Source of the DNA: Planctomycetota bacterium
GTDB taxonomy: Bacteria; Planctomycetota; PUPC01
Reading direction: 5' to 3'
Assembly (NCBI GenBank): GCA_003559755.1
Contig: PWKM01000310.1
Location: 1 to 5,704, forward strand
DNA length: 5,704 nt
Made by a program: the position numbers and the translations under genes. Position 1 is the stretch's first letter. Each line of letters opens with the position of its first letter. Below are positions 5,466-5,704 of this stretch, piece after piece. Below the pieces are notes generated by a model. The model saw only the letters and a program-made list of their open reading frames with translations, made no database searches and was not told the origin of the DNA.

Positions 5466-5512
5466 GGGGATACTGTTCCCCCGGCAGCTCCGGAACGTCT
5501 TGAAAGAGCTGC
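5466..5512 (+). other. Two hairpins in the prepilin leader RNA
   Basis: Right after the predicted start, GGGGA (5466-5470) pairs with TCCCC (5477-5481). GCAGCTC (5484-5490) then pairs perfectly with GAGCTGC (5506-5512) around a 15-base loop. The stems are only two bases apart and could stack. No T-run follows. I do not recognise a named riboswitch: the layout does not fit the c-di-GMP (GEMM) aptamers as I know them. It may be a structured leader that affects stability or translation. Confidence 0.4.
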
Positions 5513-5547
5513 AGAGTGGGCGCGAGAACGTATTCGGAGGGCGACCG

Positions 5548-5704
5548 ATGTTACGGCATACAAGAAAAAGCGGCTTCTCCATGACCGAGCTTCTGGTTGT
5601 GGTGGCCGTGATTCTCATCCTGGTTTCACTCCTATTCGTCGTCGGCGGGCGGATGTACGGCCAGAGCCGGCTGTTGCAGTGCCAGCATCACCTCGAGCAT
5701 ATCG
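5548..5704 (+). CDS. Type IV prepilin-like (type II secretion pseudopilin-like) protein, N-terminal part
   Basis: The first 52 residues are present and the gene runs off the window. They show a classic class III prepilin signal: a short basic leader, MLRHTRKSG, cleaved after Gly9, so the mature protein begins FSMTELLVVV with Phe at +1 and Glu14 at +5. A continuous hydrophobic helix (residues 15-34) follows, which anchors the precursor in the inner membrane and forms the pilus core. The prepilin peptidase PilD would cut and methylate it. The next segment, with a Cys and a polar stretch (LLQCQHHLEHI), resembles the start of the soluble domain in the many pilin-like proteins of planctomycetes and relatives. 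GGAGGG at 5536-5541 is six bases before the ATG. Whether it is a pilin, a secretion pseudopilin or one of the expanded planctomycete paralogues cannot be decided from the N-terminus. Confidence 0.88.
   Translation, partial: MLRHTRKSGFSMTELLVVVAVILILVSLLFVVGGRMYGQSRLLQCQHHLEHI

Noticed and set aside
1..5704. CRISPR arrays, tRNA or rRNA genes, insertion sequences, phage or defence genes
   Set aside because: No regularly spaced repeats, tRNA-like cloverleaf, transposase motif or terminal repeats with target duplications were seen. The window is filled by metabolic and pilin genes.

Overview
The window is GC-rich bacterial chromosomal DNA from a probably anaerobic or facultatively anaerobic bacterium. 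The last gene begins with a prepilin N-terminus (GF followed by MTELLVVV, then a Cys-containing stretch) of a kind very common in Planctomycetota and related PVC bacteria. A planctomycete such as a Phycisphaerae-like lineage is my best guess, but this is inference from style, not proof. All recognisable genes are on the + strand.

Layout: (1) 1-108 is the C-terminal tail of an extended SDR nucleotide-sugar enzyme, most like UDP-glucuronate decarboxylase. (2) A TTGACT-N17-CATAAT promoter (200-228) precedes a zinc-dependent MDR alcohol/polyol dehydrogenase (273-1307). A dCMP deaminase (1313-1765) follows, almost certainly in the same transcript. (3) A 289-base, locally AT-rich regulatory gap (1766-2054) holds a second promoter, a tandem pair of NrdR-box-like sites 31 bp apart, and a hairpin with a T-run. 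(4) Next comes a three-gene ribonucleotide-reduction operon: nrdR (2055-2522), class III anaerobic ribonucleotide reductase nrdD (2536-4953) and a 93-residue CxxC redoxin (5012-5293). A strong hairpin lies just after it. (5) A third promoter (TTGACT-N17-TATTAT, 5429-5457), embedded in an inverted repeat, and a hairpin-rich leader lead into a type IV prepilin-like gene that runs off the end (5548-5704).

How the genes work together: NrdD makes deoxynucleotides without oxygen. The adjacent redoxin is the likely electron donor, in place of formate. NrdR shares the ATP-cone domain with NrdD and probably represses its own operon through the two boxes when deoxynucleotides are plentiful. The dCMP deaminase just upstream feeds dUMP, and so dTMP, into the same pool, but it lies before the NrdR boxes and so is probably not under that control. 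The activating enzyme NrdG, which NrdD must have, is not in the window.

No wholly new system is evident. The most informative parts are the nrdR leader (operator plus possible attenuator), the redoxin-linked class III reductase, and the inverted repeats built into two of the three promoters.
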